DNA of 64,000 bases from Dillenia suffruticosa (taxonomy: Eukaryota > Streptophyta > Magnoliopsida > Dilleniales > Dilleniaceae), in NCBI GenBank assembly GCA_033439265.1, contig JAVTVX010000029.1:1681501-1745500 (forward strand). Reading direction: 5' to 3'. Numbering within the stretch: the first letter of the stretch is position 1; each line of letters begins with the position of its first letter. The translations under genes and the position numbers were made by a program. The notes beneath the pieces were generated by a model. The model was not told the origin of the DNA. It did not search any database and saw nothing but the letters and a program-made list of their open reading frames with translations. Of the stretch, positions 60,201-64,000 are shown in pieces.

Positions 60201-63200
60201 ATATGGACCACGGATATATCCATTGCTGGCACTACCATCATTTACAAGATCAAAAATTTGATCCTCAATATGGACATGAATATTCATGTAGATGTACTGC
60301 AAGAAATTTCAATCTATTTAGCATCATATATGAATAAATTCCAAGCAAGGGAAAGAGAATATACAGCAGCAACAAGGGCAACAATATGTGTACATGTGTG
60401 CCAATAAACACATACTTAAAAATTAGAATGAATACCAAAATAATATCTCAACAAACAGAGTCCAAGCTCAACAAATACAGCATAAGCTCAAAAACATGGC
60501 ATTGTCCAAACTTCAAACCTGTGAAGTGTCAAATGTGTTTCCATCATGTATACCAGCCAAAAACTCAACTGATTGTGAATCTCCTTCCTGCAAATATCAA
60601 CGTGAAAAGTAATCGTAATGGAAATCGATAACAACAATAAATCACTGAGGTTGTACAAACCATTATGCTTATTTCTTCTGATGACGTAATTTTAATCCAG
60701 TCTAAATCAGCAACTTGTACCTGTAAATAATGTAATCTTCATGAGATTATAAACAAATAAATCAGAGTTCTTAATGCAGACAGAAAAGGTTTAATAATAT
60801 TGTACTGTGCAAGGAAAATAAGAAACAGAACTGACATACTTTGTATAGACACATCGATGTCCAAAACTCTAAATACGATATTTGTTACCCTATGTAACCA
60901 TTTAATTGTGTTCAGATTTAACTTTTCTTTGTCCTTCCAAAAAATAGCCATAAGATCAGAGAGTTCACACACTGGAACAAGCAAAAAAAAGCATGCTCTG
61001 CATGCATTGTTACTATATGTACCCATTTTATTAAGTTTGAAACAACTTTTCCTGTTTCTGTTCTAAAGTAGAACATAAGAATAGCAAATTTCTACAACAG
61101 TTGCTAGCAAAACAATCCAGCAAGAACCAACTGGAAAAGAACTCACCAAGGAGGAAGCTGCAAGGGGAGAAGAAAGCCCGATATCATAAACAGTAACAAG
61201 AGCTGTTCCAATCCCTTTAGGAATGACCGTAAGCTGCAAGCACTGTACATCTGATTGTGGCAGTATTACTTCAACAACTTGTGTATTGTTGACAGCTGTA
61301 TCAAGGAAACAGCTCCCTCCACTAATTGACAGGTTTGCCTAGAACAATATCGTAAGATTTGCAATGAATGTCTCAATAATTGATACAGACATACTTACAA
61401 ACAAATTTTAACAGCCTATAGCATGGGTCATGATCCAAAGAAAAACGAAAGTTAGAACAGTGTTTAAAAATATTGCTTCAAGTATCGGACGATACTGCAA
61501 GAAACAGCTAACAAAATAAAACACAATACTGTAAAAACAATAAGGCATTACTGAGTAGATCCAACCATAATTGTATTGGTATCAAAATAACCCCGCACAT
61601 CCACCAAAATAATAATAACAAAATAAAAGAAAAGAAAAAGGGGAAGCTACAAAAAGAAGCAATACTAAGGTGATCATCAAAAAAGTTAAAACAATCTCTA
61701 ACCAAATGAAACTTAGATAACAATGCTCAGCACAATCCTGAAGGGCAGGTCATTCATTCACTAAAAGTATATGAGGGACCTTATCTAATGCAACTAAGAT
61801 TAGCTGATAGAACTTTACTTGCATATTCAGTAGGATCAAATGCAGCAACTAAAAATCAGTTGCTTGCAACATGACAATACACTACACAAAAGGAAGGACA
61901 CTTTCGTTATAATGTATAACGCCAAGAAAGTTTTACCTTAGCATCAGTACCAAAATACAACAACATGAACTTTGGGCTGACCAAAAGACTAGAAACTAGC
62001 TGCACAATTTGAAATAGTTTTAGAGTGAGAACCTCAGGAAGGAAGGAAAATATAAACAAAAGGGGGAAAAAAAGGAGCACAGCAACACAAATTGTGAATC
62101 TTATGCGTCAAAATAATCTAAAAAGCCTAAGAAAGATCATCAATCAACAATTACAAGGGGTCGACCTGTAAACGTATAGCATCTGTGAGAACATTCTCTG
62201 AACTCTCAAGTAGCATGGCAGAATGACGTTCAGTTACTCTATCAAGGATCCCAGTAACAGTAGCACGAACAATGCACTGAAAGAATTTCAATGTTTTAGA
62301 GTACTTTCAATATTGAGAACACAACAGTATATTTTAACATTTTAAGAGAGCCACAAATGGGGAGGATAACCTAAAACAGAGCACTGAAAAACCTATTACA
62401 AAATAGTGGGACTGATACTCCATGTGAATATGGTTACGTAATCAACAGAAACAATTGTCAAAGAATGTTTCTTTCTGGCATGGTTTTGTCTGGATAGTTC
62501 CACTGTGCTACTCAAAGACAGAAAAATGCTTCCCAGCCATTTGTCAGGAAATCTCCAATCATTTTGCCCAAGTATGTTAAAACACTAAACCCATCCATCA
62601 ATTATTTGGATGTACCATGTGCCCTTTCTTAAATATACACCAAGACAACACCCAGTGGAATACAGCGTAACACGTATTATTTACTGACACTATTACTAAA
62701 CCAAACTTAGGAACAAGTAGTTGTCACTGAATTAATTGCTTGGCTACTACCCTGAGGATGTCAACTGTGCCAAAGGACTATATCCCCACAATCAGTTTCT
62801 CCTACAGCCTGTCATTCCTTAAAATTCATAAAGATACATAGTGATTTTACAGTCAATGGGGCAAAGTAGGATCAAAGAAGAATCAATTTTCATATTACAG
62901 GAAGCTATTATGATTCAAGGCATCTTAATTGGGCCTCCCCAAAGAAGAAATAAATCCCAAGTGCAGGTGAATGCATCACCAGAACTCCAGAAAGTGATTA
63001 TGTGAGACAAATTGACCTGAAATTTAACTGTAAACCAGGCTGTATGCAGACAAAATTCAACTGATTGCAATTCGATAGCCATTATCATCAAGTAATTTGT
63101 GAAATAGATCTATATCATCTCCTGAGTCAAAACCCAAAAGCCTAGAGAAAAGGAACATTAACAGAAAAATATCAGCAAAGACAAGATGCCAAGGTCTAGA

Positions 63201-64000
63201 TGGTACCATTCCTGACGCATTTTGCAAGGCCAAGAACCTTTCCCAGACATATTTGGACCTTTCTGAGTCAATGGCATCATCCCAGACTGCCAGCCGATCA
63301 CAACTACTTAGTTCCCACATCAAGGAGAGAGAAGATGAGTTTGCAAAAGCTTTTCCTGAGTCAGTAATGCCTACTGCAGCAACTCGAATGGTACGGCTGT
63401 TTGCTACAGTTTTCGAGTTAGATTGAATTTTTGCTGGACCACGTTTAGCTTGAATTGCAGCCCTTATAACATCAGGAGCATTCACTGTTGTAAATGATGA
63501 AAAGCAAATGGATGAAGGCAAACTTTATAGGAAGACAGGGAGCAATCAGCAGAGGACTAATTTATTGTATAACAACAAATTAGATTAAAATAATGCATAT
63601 CATACCAGGTTCATCAGCCATTACAACAATTGAAGAAGGAAAGCTACAATGGAGTGATAGATCCACTTCTGCCACTGCAGGCAGAGGATGGTCATCTCCA
63701 ACCAAGTTTCCCCTTTTAAAGATAAGTCTCTGAGTCACATAAATGAACAGCACAAAATAGCCATATTAGTATGAACAAAAATCAATGAAATGCAAAACTG
63801 GAGAAGTAAAAACTTACGAAGGTTCCCAGAGTGTGGCATAGAACTCTATACAAACTATCACGGAAGGTTAATATCCGATGCACAACAATTCCTTCTCTCA
63901 AAGGAGTATGCATTGCATCAAGATTGTCCACAGTTTCGATGAAGTCAATGCCACGATCCCATGGTTCAGGTCCTCCAATAAGTTTCACATCTAGATGTGT
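51237..64000 (-). CDS. GP210: Nuclear pore membrane glycoprotein gp210 (5' part outside window)
   Basis: Twenty-seven exons in phase (1,234 residues plus stop): 64000(cut)-63818, 63729-63606, 63484-63207, 62276-62166, 61999-61937, 61338-61147, 60720-60661, 60587-60519, 60296-60159, 60054-59935, 59715-59596, 58439-58284, 58203-58141, 58044-57923, 57754-57343, 56842-56743, 56638-56526, 56350-56279, 55757-55682, 54342-54235, 54128-53987, 53397-53314, 53206-52990, 52809-52743, 52386-52295, 51762-51702 and 51598-51237. gp210 is the single-pass nucleoporin of the pore membrane, with a large perinuclear part of Ig-like repeats. Seen here: WERFLALQNASGM, HYIYLAPGASYM, RDLNTGNLYCLFFPYSPEH, then a transmembrane segment (GSVLACLTVLILTIALFISV) and a short Ser/Thr-Pro-rich pore-side tail ending FNPQNTY. 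The tail carries SPATP and PVTPDR sites. About the first third of the protein lies right of the window. The intron after 58284 has a GC donor. Resembles At5g40480/EMB3012 (from memory). Confidence 0.93.
56935..57130. repeat. Possible retroelement remnant in a gp210 intron
   Basis: A T-run, then CAATAATGGAACAAGATTTC and the short inverted GGCACCAAGGAGGTGCC, resembles sequence I associate with ends of plant interspersed repeats. Only recall supports this; no coding remnant is present. Confidence 0.25.

Noticed and set aside
63057..63206. Continuation of the gp210 open frame past 63207
   Set aside because: The family sequence continues at 62276 (CIVRATVTG) after a donor at ATG|GTACCA; the read-through part is intron and does not resemble gp210.
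1..64000. CRISPR arrays, operons, phage, integrons or other prokaryotic systems
   Set aside because: All genes are intron-bearing plant genes with no polycistronic layout; the only tandem repeats are microsatellites.

Overview
This window is nuclear DNA from a flowering plant, most likely a eudicot. The genes are split into many short exons with GT-AG introns, the intergenic DNA is strongly AT-rich, (CT)n/(AG)n microsatellites are abundant, and every recognisable protein belongs to a plant family. I cannot name the species. No transposon or virus coding sequence was seen. Exon junctions were set by hand from splice consensus, reading-frame phase and family similarity; in every gene the exon lengths add up in phase, except at the 5' end of the D6PK-like kinase.

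Layout, left to right: (1) a CRM-domain RNA-binding protein on the minus strand (606-2482, 3' end outside the window); (2) a SOG1/ANAC044/ANAC085-type NAC factor (minus, 3383-7739) with an E2F-type site and a SOG1-type palindrome upstream; (3) a tRNA-Asp(GUC) gene (plus, 9091-9162); (4) an ATN1-type Raf-like kinase (minus, 9717-13396); (5) about 5 kb of AT-rich DNA with decayed tRNA-like repeats; (6) RRP8, an rRNA-processing methyltransferase (minus, 18656-21635); (7) a chalcone-isomerase-fold protein (plus, 22858-23923); (8) a glucose-6-phosphate 1-epimerase family enzyme (minus, 24380-27442); (9) an intronless-looking spacer with a MITE-like inverted repeat; (10) an armadillo-repeat protein (plus, 32147-33633); (11) a sucrase/ferredoxin-like (Apd1/Aim32-type) protein with a C-terminal membrane tail (minus, 34465-38405); (12) a D6PK-type AGCVIII kinase (minus, 42787-45222 or further upstream); (13) about 5 kb of spacer; (14) the 3' two thirds of the nuclear pore membrane glycoprotein gp210 gene (minus, 51237 to the right edge, 27 exons seen).

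The genes do not form one pathway; each is its own transcription unit. From memory, their order resembles two separate Arabidopsis neighbourhoods (gp210, sucrase/ferredoxin, RRP8 and ATN1-type kinase in one; ANAC085, epimerase and ARM protein in the other). If so, this window keeps an ancestral order that Arabidopsis has split. The most useful leads are the DNA-damage-type promoter sites of the NAC gene, the disrupted N-terminus of the D6PK-like kinase, two GC-AG introns, and a diverged tRNA-like repeat family.
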